DNA of 64,000 bases from Bacteroidales bacterium (GCA_017480145.1 JAFVBF010000075.1:1-64000), one strand, 5' to 3'. Positions 27,500-36,756 are shown, numbered from the stretch's first letter. The notes: generated by a model not told the origin, from the sequence alone. Numbers and translations: made by a program.

Positions 27500-27552
27500 T
27501 CTTTAACCCGTTTCTGGCGGCGGTTCCAAATAACATTAATCTTTTATTTATC

Positions 27553-29094
27553 ATGGGAATAGTGCTTTGTATTATTGGTATCGTCTTCGGCGCGGGCGCC
27601 GGCATTTGGGTGACAACCACGATACTCCGCAACAAATTGCTCGCCAATAGCCAGCAGGTCCTTAAGGATGCTGAAGAGAAAGGCGAAGTCATTAAGAAAG
27701 AAAAGGTCCTTCAGGCCAAAGAGAAGTATCTACAGTTGAAGACTGAGTATGAGAAACAGGTGAATGAGCAGAATGGTAAACTGCGGGAAGTGGAACAGAA
27801 ACTCAATCAGCGAGAGAAGGTGCTGTCTCAGAAAGTAGAAGAACTTCAGAAAAAAAGCAGTGAGTTGAAAGGTGTTAGCGAGAACCTCAACAAGCGCATA
27901 GAGGAACTTAATAAACGTCAGTCCGAAGTGGAGAAAATCTATAAGGAGAGCATTGACAAATTGGAGCATATCGCCAATATGACTGCCGATGAGGCCAAAC
28001 AGAACCTTATAGATATGATGACAGACGAGGCTCGTGCGGAGGCTGCCAGTAGCATTCTTGACATTGTCGAAGAAGCTAAGATTACGGCCAACGAGCAGGC
28101 TAAGAAGATAGTGATTCAGTCCATTCAGCGTACCGCTACCGAACATGCTGTTGAGAATACTGTTAGCGTTTTTAATCTTGAAAACGAAGAGGTCAAAGGA
28201 CGTATTATAGGCCGTGAGGGACGTAATATCCGTACTCTCGAAGCTCTTACTGGAGTAGAGGTCATTGTGGATGATTCTCCTGATGCCATCATCCTTAGCG
28301 GGTTCGACCCTGTCCGCCGTGAAATCGCTCGTCTCTCTCTCCATAAGCTGGTGACGGATGGGCGTATCCATCCTGCTCGCATTGAAGAGGTCGTGTCAAA
28401 AACCCGTAAGCAGATTGAACAGGAGATTGCAGAGGTCGGCAAGCGGACTTGCATAGACCTGGGTATCCAGAACATGAACCATGAACTTATGCGTATGATT
28501 GGTCGCATGAAGTATCGTTCATCTTATGGACAGAACCTGTTGCAGCACTCCCGTGAGGTGGCTAATTTGGCTGCCACGATGGCTTCCGAATTGGGATTGA
28601 ATCCTAAGTTGGCCAAGCGCGCAGGTCTATTGCACGACATCGGCAAGGTGCCCGACAATGAGCCAGAAATGCCACATGCAATTTATGGTATGAAACTGGC
28701 CGAGAAATACAAGGAAAATCCTGATGTGTGCAACGCCATTGGTGCTCACCATGACGAGATTGAGATGACCAATCTTATCTCGCCAATCATTCAGGTGGCC
28801 GATGCTATTAGTGGTGCTCGTCCGGGTGCCCGTCGTGAGGTTGTCGAAGCCTATATCAACCGCCTCAATAAATTAGAACAGATGGCCATGAGCTATCCGG
28901 GTGTGGTGAAGACGTATGCCATTCAGGCTGGACGTGAATTACGAGTCATCGTCGGAGCCGATAAAATCACAGATACGCAGGCCAACCAGCTAAGTTATGA
29001 CCTCTCTAAACAGATTCAGAATGAGATGACCTACCCTGGGCAGATTAAGGTTACGGTCATTCGTGAAACTCGTTCCATTAACTACGCCAAGTAA
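27553..29094 (+). CDS. rny: Ribonuclease Y
   Basis: 513 aa from the ATG at 27553, matching the usual ~510-520 aa. An earlier in-frame ATG (27490) lies inside the 3' strand of the predicted structured RNA and adds 21 residues before the membrane anchor, so it is not preferred. It is a membrane-bound endoribonuclease that starts mRNA decay. The order is: N-terminal helix ([17 protein letters not shown]), a long coiled coil (~40-165), a KH domain ([21 protein letters not shown]), an HD domain ([11 protein letters not shown]) and a C-terminal domain. lgt follows after 30 nt. Confidence 0.95.
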   Translation: MGIVLCIIGIVFGAGAGIWVTTTILRNKLLANSQQVLKDAEEKGEVIKKEKVLQAKEKYLQLKTEYEKQVNEQNGKLREVEQKLNQREKVLSQKVEELQKKSSELKGVSENLNKRIEELNKRQSEVEKIYKESIDKLEHIANMTADEAKQNLIDMMTDEARAEAASSILDIVEEAKITANEQAKKIVIQSIQRTATEHAVENTVSVFNLENEEVKGRIIGREGRNIRTLEALTGVEVIVDDSPDAIILSGFDPVRREIARLSLHKLVTDGRIHPARIEEVVSKTRKQIEQEIAEVGKRTCIDLGIQNMNHELMRMIGRMKYRSSYGQNLLQHSREVANLAATMASELGLNPKLAKRAGLLHDIGKVPDNEPEMPHAIYGMKLAEKYKENPDVCNAIGAHHDEIEMTNLISPIIQVADAISGARPGARREVVEAYINRLNKLEQMAMSYPGVVKTYAIQAGRELRVIVGADKITDTQANQLSYDLSKQIQNEMTYPGQIKVTVIRETRSINYAK

Positions 29095-29124
29095 TTGTAT
29101 CGTAATATAATATATTGAGGACAG

Positions 29125-29973
29125 ATGCAATCCTTGTTTATCCACTGGAATGTAGATCCCGTATTATTCCATATCGGTTCGTTTGGCCTGCGATGGTATT
29201 CCTTGGGATTCCTGCTGGCTTTCTTGCTGGGGTATTACATCATGTACCGTATGTTCCAGCGTGAAAAAGTGGATGTCAAATACCTTGACTCGCTGCTTCT
29301 GTATATCTTCATCGCAGTATTGGTAGGGGCTCGTTTGGGGCATTGTCTGTTTTATGAACCCGACTATTTCTGTACTTCCGAGCATTGGTTGGAAATATTT
29401 CTTCCATTCAACCTCAAAACAGGGCAATTTACAGGTTATCAGGGCTTGGCCAGCCACGGTGCAGCGTTAGGCATCTTGTTGGCAGTTTGGCTTTACTATC
29501 GCAAGACGCACATCAACCCTTTGTGGCTGATGGATCGTTTTGTCATTGTAGTCGCCCTTGGGGGGGCATTCATACGTCTGGGCAATCTCTTCAATTCCGA
29601 AATCTACGGTGTTGAAACCGCTCTGCCGTGGGGTGTTGTCTTCGTCCGCAATGGAGAAACTGTACCCAAACATCCCACGCAAATCTATGAATCACTTTGT
29701 TATCTGCTTATCTTTATTGTCAGCTATCTTGTCTACCTCAAAAAGGATGGACATCTCCATGCTGGACGTCTTTTTGGCTGGTGGCTGGTGGCACTCTTTG
29801 GCGCTCGTTTTCTCATAGAGTTTGTCAAGGAGGAGCAAGTTGCCTTTGAGCAGGGCATGGCGCTCGACATGGGGCAATGGCTTTCTATCCCTTTTATCAT
29901 GGGAGGTCTTGTCCTGGTATGGATGTCTCACAAAGGACGTCTACCTGAAGAAACATTTATTAAAAACAAGTAA
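29125..29973 (+). CDS. lgt: Prolipoprotein diacylglyceryl transferase
   Basis: 282 aa with seven or so membrane helices. It attaches diacylglycerol from phosphatidylglycerol to the lipobox cysteine of prolipoproteins, the first step for the many lipoproteins in this window. Conserved parts are the N-terminal FGLRWYSLGFLLAF, the central LASHGAALGILLA (family motif around the catalytic region), GNLFNSEIYG and HPTQIYESL. It sits 18 nt before gpmA and 30 nt after rny. Confidence 0.95.
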   Translation: MQSLFIHWNVDPVLFHIGSFGLRWYSLGFLLAFLLGYYIMYRMFQREKVDVKYLDSLLLYIFIAVLVGARLGHCLFYEPDYFCTSEHWLEIFLPFNLKTGQFTGYQGLASHGAALGILLAVWLYYRKTHINPLWLMDRFVIVVALGGAFIRLGNLFNSEIYGVETALPWGVVFVRNGETVPKHPTQIYESLCYLLIFIVSYLVYLKKDGHLHAGRLFGWWLVALFGARFLIEFVKEEQVAFEQGMALDMGQWLSIPFIMGGLVLVWMSHKGRLPEETFIKNK

Positions 29974-29991
29974 TTTAAAATAACGAAATCT

Positions 29992-30738
29992 ATGAAAAAA
30001 CTCATTTTGGTACGTCATGGCGAGAGCGAGTGGAATAAGCTCAACCTATTTACTGGCTGGATGAATGTTGATTTGACCGAATTTGGCAAGCAAGAGGCTT
30101 TCGAGGCTGGCAAACTGCTTAAGTCGGAGGGCTTCCGCCCCGAAATCTGTTTCACGTCCTATCTGAAACGGGCTATCAAGACGCTTAACCAGATTCTTGA
30201 TGCAATGGATATGGATTATCTTCCTGTAGAGAAAAGTTGGCGACTCAACGAAAAAAGCTATGGTGCTATTCAAGGACTCAACAAGGCTGATACGGCAGCC
30301 AAATATGGTGATGATCAGGTGTTGTTGTGGCGCCGTAGTTTTGATGTTCAGCCTCCTGCATTGGAGATGAACGATGAACGTAGCCCTCGTATGGACCCCC
30401 GTTATGCGGCTCTCTCCGATGAGGAAATCCCATTGACGGAATCTCTCAAGGATACCATTGCTCGTCTCATGCCATATTATAAAGGCACGATTCTCGGTGC
30501 TTTGAACTGCCATAATGAGGTTATGGTCGTGGCTCATGGCAACAGTTTGCGTGGCATTGTCAAAGAGCTCAAAGGAATGACTAATGAGGAGATTATCAAG
30601 TTCAATCTTCCGACAGCAACCCCCTATGTTTTCGAGTTTGATGACAGTATGAATGTCTTGAAGGACTACTTCCTTGGTGATCAGGAGGAAATTGCTCGAA
30701 AGATGCAGAGTGTTGCAAATCAAGCAAAAAAGAAATAA
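29992..30738 (+). CDS. gpmA: 2,3-bisphosphoglycerate-dependent phosphoglycerate mutase
   Basis: 248 aa, standard for the dPGM family. It interconverts 3- and 2-phosphoglycerate in glycolysis. The catalytic phospho-histidine lies in LVRHGESEWN (His9). Other conserved parts are NLFTGWMNVDLTEFG, CFTSYLKRAIKTL, the second-half VVAHGNSLRGIVK and the family C-terminal segment. It is the last gene of the run, followed by a perfect hairpin terminator. Confidence 0.96.
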   Translation: MKKLILVRHGESEWNKLNLFTGWMNVDLTEFGKQEAFEAGKLLKSEGFRPEICFTSYLKRAIKTLNQILDAMDMDYLPVEKSWRLNEKSYGAIQGLNKADTAAKYGDDQVLLWRRSFDVQPPALEMNDERSPRMDPRYAALSDEEIPLTESLKDTIARLMPYYKGTILGALNCHNEVMVVAHGNSLRGIVKELKGMTNEEIIKFNLPTATPYVFEFDDSMNVLKDYFLGDQEEIARKMQSVANQAKKK

Positions 30739-30750
30739 TGGTTTTCTGAA

Positions 30751-30781
30751 CTGGGCAAAAAAGCAAAACTTTTTTGCCCAG
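30751..30781 (+). terminator. Terminator after gpmA
   Basis: CTGGGCAAAAAA (30751-30762) and TTTTTTGCCCAG (30770-30781) form a perfect 12-bp stem with a 7-nt loop. The 3' strand contains the -33 TTTG of the tRNA promoter. Confidence 0.8.
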
Positions 30782-30804
30782 TTTGCTGAAAAGTTGTATC
30801 TTTG
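30773..30804 (+). promoter_or_regulatory. Promoter of the tRNA cluster (TTTG-N20-TATCTTTG)
   Basis: TTTG (30773-30776), a 20-nt spacer, then TATCTTTGC (30797-30805). Start near 30812, about 44 nt before tRNA-Ser. Confidence 0.8.
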
Positions 30805-30855
30805 CACACGATTTCGTCAGAGAGATGCAGTTCTTTTAGAGGTCGAAGACTAAAC

Positions 30856-30943
30856 GGAGAGGTGGGTGAGTGGCTGAAACCAACAGTTTGCTAAACTGTC
30901 GTACTCGATTAGGGTACCGGGGGTTCGAATCCCCCCTTCTCCG
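30856..30943 (+). tRNA. tRNA-Ser (anticodon GCT)
   Basis: Acceptor GGAGAGG (30856-30862) pairs with CTTCTCC (30936-30942, one G-T wobble). The anticodon arm is ACAGT-TTGCTAA-ACTGT with GCT at 30890-30892; a long variable arm marks a class II tRNA, and the T-arm GGGGGTTCGAATCCCCC is perfect. The CCA end is not encoded. Confidence 0.96.
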
Positions 30944-30963
30944 CAAAACGATTCTGCAAGTTT

Positions 30964-31038
30964 CGGGATATGGCGTAGTCCGGTTAGCGCGCCTGCTTTG
31001 GGAGCAGGAGATCGCAAGTTCGAATCTTGCTATCCCGA
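30964..31038 (+). tRNA. tRNA-Pro (anticodon TGG)
   Basis: Acceptor CGGGATA (30964-30970) with TATCCCG (31031-31037); anticodon arm CCTGC-TTTGGGA-GCAGG with TGG at 30999-31001; T-arm GCAAGTTCGAATCTTGC. It lies 20 nt after tRNA-Ser. Confidence 0.96.
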
Positions 31039-31074
31039 CAAAGAGTTTACGGATTGTAAGCTTTTTTTTATGTA

Positions 31075-31148
31075 GGTTCCGTAGCTCAGCTCGATAGAGC
31101 AACTGCCTTCTAAGCAGTAGGTCCTGCGTTCGAATCGCAGCGGAATCA
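31075..31148 (+). tRNA. tRNA-Arg (anticodon TCT)
   Basis: Acceptor GGTTCCG (31075-31081) with CGGAATC (31141-31147, one wobble); anticodon arm ACTGC-CTTCTAA-GCAGT with TCT at 31109-31111; T-arm CTGCGTTCGAATCGCAG. It is the last of the three tRNAs. Confidence 0.95.
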
Positions 31149-31189
31149 CTCGAAAAAGATAGAGATTATGGCTCTACCTGATGTCAAAT

Positions 31190-31211
31190 GCCTCTGATGA
31201 GGCTTTTTTTT
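31190..31211 (+). terminator. Terminator of the tRNA cluster
   Basis: GCCTC-tgat-GAGGC followed by eight T residues, 42 nt after tRNA-Arg. Confidence 0.85.
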
Positions 31212-31549
31212 AGGGTTGGGACGGTTGGAATATCCTCCCACATATTTCAAAAGTAGTCTTATCTGTTCCTCTTTTTTGTGGCTTGGAACAAGTCTTTGTT
31301 CGGAGAACAGTCTTATTTCGCACTGCATTAGGATTGTCTCATTTGCTTGCACGGGGCGGTTTCCCATTCTGTTTGAGGGCATCCTCGTCCCAATTTGAAG
31401 GTGTGTTCGAATGATACGTTATGCCTTAACGTTCTATTGCTATCAACTGAAAGTCTTTCAGATATTTGTAAGTTGGTGTTCATATCTTTGTTCATAAGTG
31501 GTAGTGGTGGATCCCTATGGTTCCGTCGAATAGGCGTAATTTTGCATTT
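31212..31549. other. Gene-free stretch between tRNAs and the nrdD riboswitch
   Basis: About 340 bp. No open frame here has a recognisable domain. It carries two candidate -7 boxes on the plus strand (31483-31490 TATCTTTG and 31537-31544 TAATTTTG). Otherwise I see nothing definite. Confidence 0.5.
31537..31544 (+). promoter_or_regulatory. Candidate -7 box for the nrdD riboswitch transcript
   Basis: TAATTTTG followed by C fits TAnnTTTGc, and transcription would begin just at the start of the aptamer (about 31551). No clear -33 TTTG; the box at 31483 is an alternative start. Confidence 0.45.
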
Positions 31550-31713
31550 GACAATCGGTGTCCGAAAGGACTTGATAGGGAACCGAGTGAGAGTCTCGGA
31601 CAGTACCCGCTGCTGTATGCTCTTGGAATGTTTGCCAGTAGGCCACTGGGCTGAAAATGTCTGGGAAGGCGGCAAATCGTAGGGAGTGAGTCAGAAGACC
31701 TGCCGTATTTGTC
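31550..31713 (+). ncRNA. Cobalamin riboswitch upstream of nrdDG
   Basis: P1 is GACAA (31550-31554) with TTGTC (31709-31713). Conserved blocks follow in order: TAGGGAAccgagTGAGAGTCTCGG, ACCCGCTGCTGTATG, AGGCCACTGGG, TCTGGGAAGGCGGC and the B12-box GTCAGAAGACCTGCC (31690-31704). The 190-nt leader beyond it has a 9-bp hairpin CACAGTATC/GATACTGTG (31791-31799, 31812-31820) that could be part of the switching platform. The family is clear; the OFF direction with B12 is inferred from known cobalamin switches. Confidence 0.95.
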
Positions 31714-31904
31714 ATGATATGCTACTGGGGACCTTCGGGATTAAGGGTCGGCAAGAGCAGGACATTCTTTTGTTTGTCTTGTATTGGGGTCACAGTATCA
31801 TATATGTAGAGGATACTGTGTGGATGCTGTGTGCTGTTGTTTATGTGTTGTCAGGCGATATTTAGAGAAATACATCTTGTTAAATTAATATAACATCACA
31901 AGTA

Positions 31905-34028
31905 ATGGAAAACAAATATAACATGGACATGGCGTTTAACCAAACGTACATCATCAAGCGCAATGGGAAGCGGGAGCCGTTTTCGGTGGAAAAAATCAAG
32001 AATGCTATTCAGAAAGCATTTCTGTCCGTGGGAAGTTTCGCATCGCAAGAGGCGTTGACCAATATTTTAAGCCGTATTTCGGTACACGATGGCATTTCGG
32101 TTGAAGAAATACAAAATCAGGTGGAGAATGCTTTGATGAGTGAACGTTATTACAATGTGGCCAAGTCTTACATTCTCTATCGTCAGCGCCACTACGAGGA
32201 TCGTGAGGTAAAGGAAAAACTCGATTTCTTGATTAACTACTGCAATGCCCAGAATGCAGCTACGGGCAGTAAATATGATGCCAACGCCAATGTGGAGAAG
32301 AAAAATATCGCTACGCTGATAGGTGAGCTGCCGAAGTCCAACTTTATCCGCCTCAATCGCCGTATGCTGTGTGACACTGTGCGCGATATGTATGGCAAAG
32401 AGGTTGCCGACAGGTATATGCATTTGTTAGAAAATCATTTTATTTATAAAAATGATGAGACAAGCATTGCCAACTATTGTGCCAGTATTACCATGTATCC
32501 ATGGCTGCTTGAGGGTACCCAGAGCATCGGCGGCAATGCCACTCGCCCCACAAACTTGAAGTCCTTTTGCGGTGGTTTTGTCAATATGGTATTCATGGTC
32601 AGTAGTATGCTTAGCGGTGCCTGCGCCACACCTGAGTTTCTGATGTATCTGAATTATTTCATTGGTCTGGAATACGGTCAGGATTATTATCATCATGCCG
32701 ATCAGGTAGTGGATCTCTCCAAACGTCAGCGCACTATTGACAAAATTATTACCGACTGCTTCGAGCAGATTGTCTATTCTATTAATCAGCCCACGGGTGC
32801 CCGCAATTTCCAGTCAGTTTTTTGGAATATCAGTTATTATGATAAGTTTTATTTCAAGAGTCTCTTCGACAATTTTTACTTCCCTGATGGCAGCCAGCCT
32901 GACTGGGATTCACTGAACTGGCTTCAGAAACGCTTCATGCGTTGGTTCAATCAGGAACGTACCAAGGCTGTTCTTACATTCCCTGTAGAGACTATGGCTT
33001 TGCTGTCTAAGGACGGCGACATTGCTGATACCGAATATGCAGATTTTACGGCCGAAATGTATGCCGCTGGTCATTCGTTTTTTACCTATGTGAGCGACAG
33101 TGCCGACTCTCTCTCCAGTTGTTGCCGTCTGCGCAATGAGATTACCGACAATGAGTTCAGCTACACGCTGGGCGCTGGTGGCGTCAGCACGGGCAGCAAG
33201 AGTGTTCTCACCATTAACTTGAACCGTTGCATACAGTATGAATCGAAGAATCGCCTGCCATTTCTCTCTTTCGTCGAGGAGGTGATAGACCTGATGCACA
33301 AAGTGCAGACGGCCTATGACAAGAATCTCCGCTATCTCAAGGACAAGGGTATGCTGCCGCTCTTTGATGCTGGCTACATTGCCATGGATCGCCAGTACCT
33401 CACCATTGGTGTCAATGGCATGGTGGAAGCAGCCGAATTCATGGGCATCGAAATTAGTGATAATTCACGCTATCAGGAATTTGTAGAAAGCATCCTCTCT
33501 TTGGTGGAACGATACAACAAGCAGTACAAAACAAAGGACTTGATGTTCAATTGTGAGATGATTCCCGCTGAGAACGTTGGTGTAAAACATGCCAAGTGGG
33601 ACCGCGAGGATGGTTATGTTGTGCCCCGCGATTGCTATAATAGTTATTTCTATATCGTTGAAGATCAGGATACCAATGTGCTGGATAAATTCCGTTTGCA
33701 TGGTCGTCGCTACATTCAGCATCTTACGGGAGGCAGCGCATTGCACTGCAACCTTGAGGAGCATCTTTCCGAGGCTCAGTACCGTCAGCTTCTTCGCGTG
33801 GCTGCTCAGGAAGGATGTAACTACTTTACTTTCAATATCCCGAACACGCTCTGCAACGATTGTGGACATATCGACAAGCGTTATTTGAAGGAATGCCCTC
33901 ATTGCCATAGTGAGAACGTGGACTATCTCACCCGTGTTATTGGCTATATGAAGCGTGTCTCCAGCTTTAGCAAAGGTCGTCAGGTGGAGGCGGGTATGCG
34001 TTACTACGGCAATCTGAGAGAATCTTAG
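31905..34028 (+). CDS. nrdD: Anaerobic (class III) ribonucleoside-triphosphate reductase
   Basis: 707 aa. It reduces ribonucleotides to deoxyribonucleotides without oxygen, using a glycyl radical. An N-terminal ATP-cone (about 15-100: IIKRNGKREPFSVEKIKNAI) provides allosteric control. The central catalytic barrel includes KSFCGGFVNMVF and SLSSCCRLRNEI, the likely active-site cysteines. The C-terminal zinc site has CNDCGHIDKR and CPHCHSENVD, then RVIGYMKRV, where the glycine of RVIGY is the likely radical site. It is under a cobalamin riboswitch and 15 nt from nrdG. The first Met is followed by two more (residues 6 and 8), so the start could be slightly later. Confidence 0.94.
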   Translation: MENKYNMDMAFNQTYIIKRNGKREPFSVEKIKNAIQKAFLSVGSFASQEALTNILSRISVHDGISVEEIQNQVENALMSERYYNVAKSYILYRQRHYEDREVKEKLDFLINYCNAQNAATGSKYDANANVEKKNIATLIGELPKSNFIRLNRRMLCDTVRDMYGKEVADRYMHLLENHFIYKNDETSIANYCASITMYPWLLEGTQSIGGNATRPTNLKSFCGGFVNMVFMVSSMLSGACATPEFLMYLNYFIGLEYGQDYYHHADQVVDLSKRQRTIDKIITDCFEQIVYSINQPTGARNFQSVFWNISYYDKFYFKSLFDNFYFPDGSQPDWDSLNWLQKRFMRWFNQERTKAVLTFPVETMALLSKDGDIADTEYADFTAEMYAAGHSFFTYVSDSADSLSSCCRLRNEITDNEFSYTLGAGGVSTGSKSVLTINLNRCIQYESKNRLPFLSFVEEVIDLMHKVQTAYDKNLRYLKDKGMLPLFDAGYIAMDRQYLTIGVNGMVEAAEFMGIEISDNSRYQEFVESILSLVERYNKQYKTKDLMFNCEMIPAENVGVKHAKWDREDGYVVPRDCYNSYFYIVEDQDTNVLDKFRLHGRRYIQHLTGGSALHCNLEEHLSEAQYRQLLRVAAQEGCNYFTFNIPNTLCNDCGHIDKRYLKECPHCHSENVDYLTRVIGYMKRVSSFSKGRQVEAGMRYYGNLRES

Positions 34029-34043
34029 CCATCGGAGGAGCTA

Positions 34044-34499
34044 ATGTCGCTCAAGTACTACAACTACGATATCGTCTTTCAGGAGGTTCCTGACGAGGTT
34101 TCCTTGGCCATAAATCTGACGAATTGTCCTAACCATTGTGCCGACTGCCATAGTCCCCATTTGTGGGAGGATACAGGGACGGAGTTGACTTTCTGTGAGA
34201 TGGATTCCTTGGTGGCTCGCTATGCTGGCTCTATTACCTGTGTCTGTCTTATGGGAGGTGATGCCGACCGTCAATCCGTAGAACGTATGGCGACATACAT
34301 CCGTCAAACAACCGGGCTGAAAGTTGCATGGTATTCGGGCCGGACTGTCTATCCTTCCAATCCTCATGATTTTGATTATCTAAAACTGGGACCTTTCCTG
34401 CCCGACAAGGGAAGCCTGCGCAGCCGTACTACCAACCAGCATCTCTATCGTCGTGAAGGCGATGATTGGCATGACATCACCTCTCGCTTTTGGCGATAG
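34044..34499 (+). CDS. nrdG: Class III RNR activating enzyme (radical SAM)
   Basis: 151 aa, typical for NrdG. It uses S-adenosylmethionine and a 4Fe-4S cluster to install the glycyl radical on NrdD. The cluster motif is CPNHCADC (C-x3-C-x2-C) near residue 30. The conserved VCLMGGDADRQSV follows, with KVAWYSGRT. An unusually strong Shine-Dalgarno, GGAGGAG, sits 4 nt before the ATG, rare in this genome. It follows nrdD after 15 nt and ends in a terminator-like hairpin. Confidence 0.93.
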   Translation: MSLKYYNYDIVFQEVPDEVSLAINLTNCPNHCADCHSPHLWEDTGTELTFCEMDSLVARYAGSITCVCLMGGDADRQSVERMATYIRQTTGLKVAWYSGRTVYPSNPHDFDYLKLGPFLPDKGSLRSRTTNQHLYRREGDDWHDITSRFWR

Positions 34500-34538
34500 G
34501 AGACCTCCCACCGAAGAAAAAGTAGTATAATGGGATTT

Positions 34539-34575
34539 GCAGGGAGAATGAGTTTTAAAGATTCATTCTCCCTGC
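34539..34575 (+). terminator. Hairpin after nrdG
   Basis: Perfect 13-bp stem GCAGGGAGAATGA (34539-34551) with TCATTCTCCCTGC (34563-34575). Only a weak T-tract follows. Confidence 0.65.
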
Positions 34576-35015
34576 TTCCATTGTGTATTTTGATACCCTT
34601 ACAAATACCTATATAGGGTAGAATGCGAAAATGTATAATGTGGGGAAATGATCAGTTTTCCCGTTACAAGTACGACCCTGCGGTGACATGCCTCCCCATA
34701 GATAGATCCTCCTCACTGCTCAAAAAATATTCTGTTGCATACTTTGCCATAACTTTGCCCTTGTGTGGGTCCTACTTTCGTATTTTCCCCTAAGCTGGTG
34801 TTCAAAAAGTATTGCAATATTCCCCTTGATATAAGAAATTTTGCGAGACACTCCTGGATCGACACCTAAATTATGATGTTCGTTTCATTAGTGCAGATTA
34901 CTATAAACTGCCAGGCTTGCACTCGCTCCCGTTAGAATTCCCTTTAAAGTCACCTCTCGCTACAATAAATTCGACATCCTCTTTTCGTCAACTTCGCATG
35001 GTGACCAAGCACCTG
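34576..35015. other. Gene-free stretch between nrdG and the AraC gene
   Basis: About 440 bp with no convincing reading frame, RNA gene or repeat, lying between two converging genes. Short T-rich runs are present. I see nothing assignable; it could hold decayed sequence. Confidence 0.5.
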
Positions 35016-35867
35016 CTATTTTTGCCTACCTTTCCGGAATTCACGAGGAGTTAGAGCCGTTTCGCGCTTGAAGAAACGTGTGAACGAGGGTGGGTTTTCA
35101 AATCCAAGTTGGTCGGAAATGTCGGCAATAGACTGTTCGCTGTGGAGGAGCAGCACTTTGGCCTGCAACACGGCATGTGCGTTAAGCAACTGCAACACAG
35201 TTTTGCCGGTCTGCTGTTTTATTATGGCTGAAAGGTGATTGGGCGTAATACAAAGACAATCAGCATAGGCCGAAACATTACGCATTGCACCATCGCTTTC
35301 GGCCAATAGGTCGAAAAATCGTGCAACGATTTTCATGGCAGCCGTAGGTACTTCATGTGGCCGTGTTGATACTTCATGCAAAGAAATGCTATAAATGTCT
35401 GAAAGCATGGCCGAGAGCAGATTGTCGAGTGTGGCTGGTTGGCACGATTGGCTTTTGACAACCTGCCACAGGAGGTCAAAATAGCTTCCAATTCGTTGCG
35501 AATCAGTTTCATCTAAGGATACCTTTGTCCACCGTTTGAATGGCGTTGCCATTCCACTATAGGTTACAATCTGAGAGTTGTAGTCGGTAGAAAAACCTTG
35601 TACTTCCATATAGTAGTTTTCGGGGATAACGAGCACATCTCCTCTCTCCACACGACATGGTTGCATATTTAGGCGAAGATTGGCATCGCCTTTCGTTACC
35701 ATGAGGATGCGTCCCAAGGGGATAAATAGTAGTGAGCCAACCTCTCTACTCATCTGCTCTTTGAGCCCTACTATGCTACGAATGATAGCGAAGTTGCCAT
35801 GCACGGCAATATGACTGTTTATCTCGGCAAAAGGTATTATGTTTGAGATGTTTAGTTGTATCGTCAT
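35016..35867 (-). CDS. AraC family transcriptional regulator
   Basis: 283 aa. The N-terminal cupin-like ligand/oligomerisation part (about 1-150) reads LRLNMQPCRVERGDVLVIPENYYM. The C-terminal pair of helix-turn-helix motifs (about 180-283) reads CLCITPNHLSAIIKQQTGKT and QSIADISDQLGFENPPSFTRFF, ending KRETALTPREFRK. It is divergent from the HXXEE gene at 36031, and 163 nt of shared upstream DNA holds a repeated GGTAATTT. It probably controls the HXXEE genes or itself; the inducer is unknown. Confidence 0.9.
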   Translation of the reverse strand: MTIQLNISNIIPFAEINSHIAVHGNFAIIRSIVGLKEQMSREVGSLLFIPLGRILMVTKGDANLRLNMQPCRVERGDVLVIPENYYMEVQGFSTDYNSQIVTYSGMATPFKRWTKVSLDETDSQRIGSYFDLLWQVVKSQSCQPATLDNLLSAMLSDIYSISLHEVSTRPHEVPTAAMKIVARFFDLLAESDGAMRNVSAYADCLCITPNHLSAIIKQQTGKTVLQLLNAHAVLQAKVLLLHSEQSIADISDQLGFENPPSFTRFFKRETALTPREFRKGRQK

Positions 35868-35918
35868 AAGGCTAATATTTACTGCATATATACAAAAAAT
35901 ATCATATTCGTAGAAAAA

Positions 35919-35974
35919 GGTAATTTATTCCCATGATGCGATAATGCATGTTTTGGAGCATGGTGGTAATTTTG
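35919..35974 (+). promoter_or_regulatory. Candidate AraC operator repeats and -7 box
   Basis: GGTAATTT occurs at 35919-35926 and 35965-35972, 46 nt apart, each followed after a short gap by TCC and CAT. The second copy overlaps a -7 box TAATTTTG (35967-35974) that has no -33 element, as expected for an activator-dependent promoter. A guess based on repeat plus context. Confidence 0.3.
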
Positions 35975-36030
35975 AATCCATCAACATGATAAAAGTAAAA
36001 AATATTCTAATCTGTTAAAATCAAATAGTT

Positions 36031-36729
36031 ATGGTAGTTGATACATCCAGAATGACCTGCTTAGCATTTTATCGCCGCTATTGGGCAGCATTCGGTGGAC
36101 TAATATTTGTAGTTCTTGCCTTCGTGCTGGGCGTTACCGTCGAAAGCATTCCATCGTTGCAACGCATTATGATCCTCCTATTCATGGCATTGCTATTTCA
36201 TCAGTTTGAAGAGTATATCTATCCCGGCGGCTTCGCCATAGCCAACAATGTGGGGCTCTTTAAGAACAGGCAAGACCCAGCGCGCTATCCGCTCAACGAA
36301 CGCAGTGCGGTAGTGGTAAATGTGGTGTTGGCTTATCCTCTCTATGTCACGGGCATCTTTTGTTACCGCTGTTTGTGGCTTGACATCTTTATTGCCTACT
36401 TCACCATGATGCAGATAATTGTACACTGCTTCAAAATAAATGGTACTTTGCGGGTGTGGTATTCTCCTGGATGTTTCTCTGCAGTATTCGTTATGCTCCC
36501 GCTGGGTGTATATGCCATTGTCTATATCGCGACACATTATTCTGTTCCAAGTGGCTACTGGTGGTGGCCTATAGTGGCATTCCCATTCGTGGCTTTCTGC
36601 ATGGTTTTGCTGCCTATAATACTGTTTCGTAGTCGTGTATCGCCATTCTCTTTTCCCGACGAACAAGCCAAGAATTTTACCGTCAGGCATGGAATTGCCC
36701 TACCATGGCACAACAGAGGAAACAGGTAA
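36031..36729 (+). CDS. HXXEE domain membrane protein
   Basis: 232 aa with about six hydrophobic helices. The family signature HQFEE (H-x-x-E-E) is in LLFHQFEEYIYPGGFAIANN near residue 55, after the first helix pair. HXXEE is a family of unknown function. It shares the pattern EE-x-x-YPGGF with the second protein at 37045, so the two are paralogues. It is divergent from an AraC regulator and followed by a small disrupted gene. No substrate or reaction can be assigned; the His/Glu set could be catalytic or metal-binding, which is inference. Confidence 0.8.
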   Translation: MVVDTSRMTCLAFYRRYWAAFGGLIFVVLAFVLGVTVESIPSLQRIMILLFMALLFHQFEEYIYPGGFAIANNVGLFKNRQDPARYPLNERSAVVVNVVLAYPLYVTGIFCYRCLWLDIFIAYFTMMQIIVHCFKINGTLRVWYSPGCFSAVFVMLPLGVYAIVYIATHYSVPSGYWWWPIVAFPFVAFCMVLLPIILFRSRVSPFSFPDEQAKNFTVRHGIALPWHNRGNR

Positions 36730-36756
36730 TATTAGCAGCTAACAATACAATATGTT

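Noticed and set aside
30046..30807. 253-codon minus-strand frame over gpmA
   Set aside because: Antisense to gpmA, runs into the terminator, and shows no family feature.
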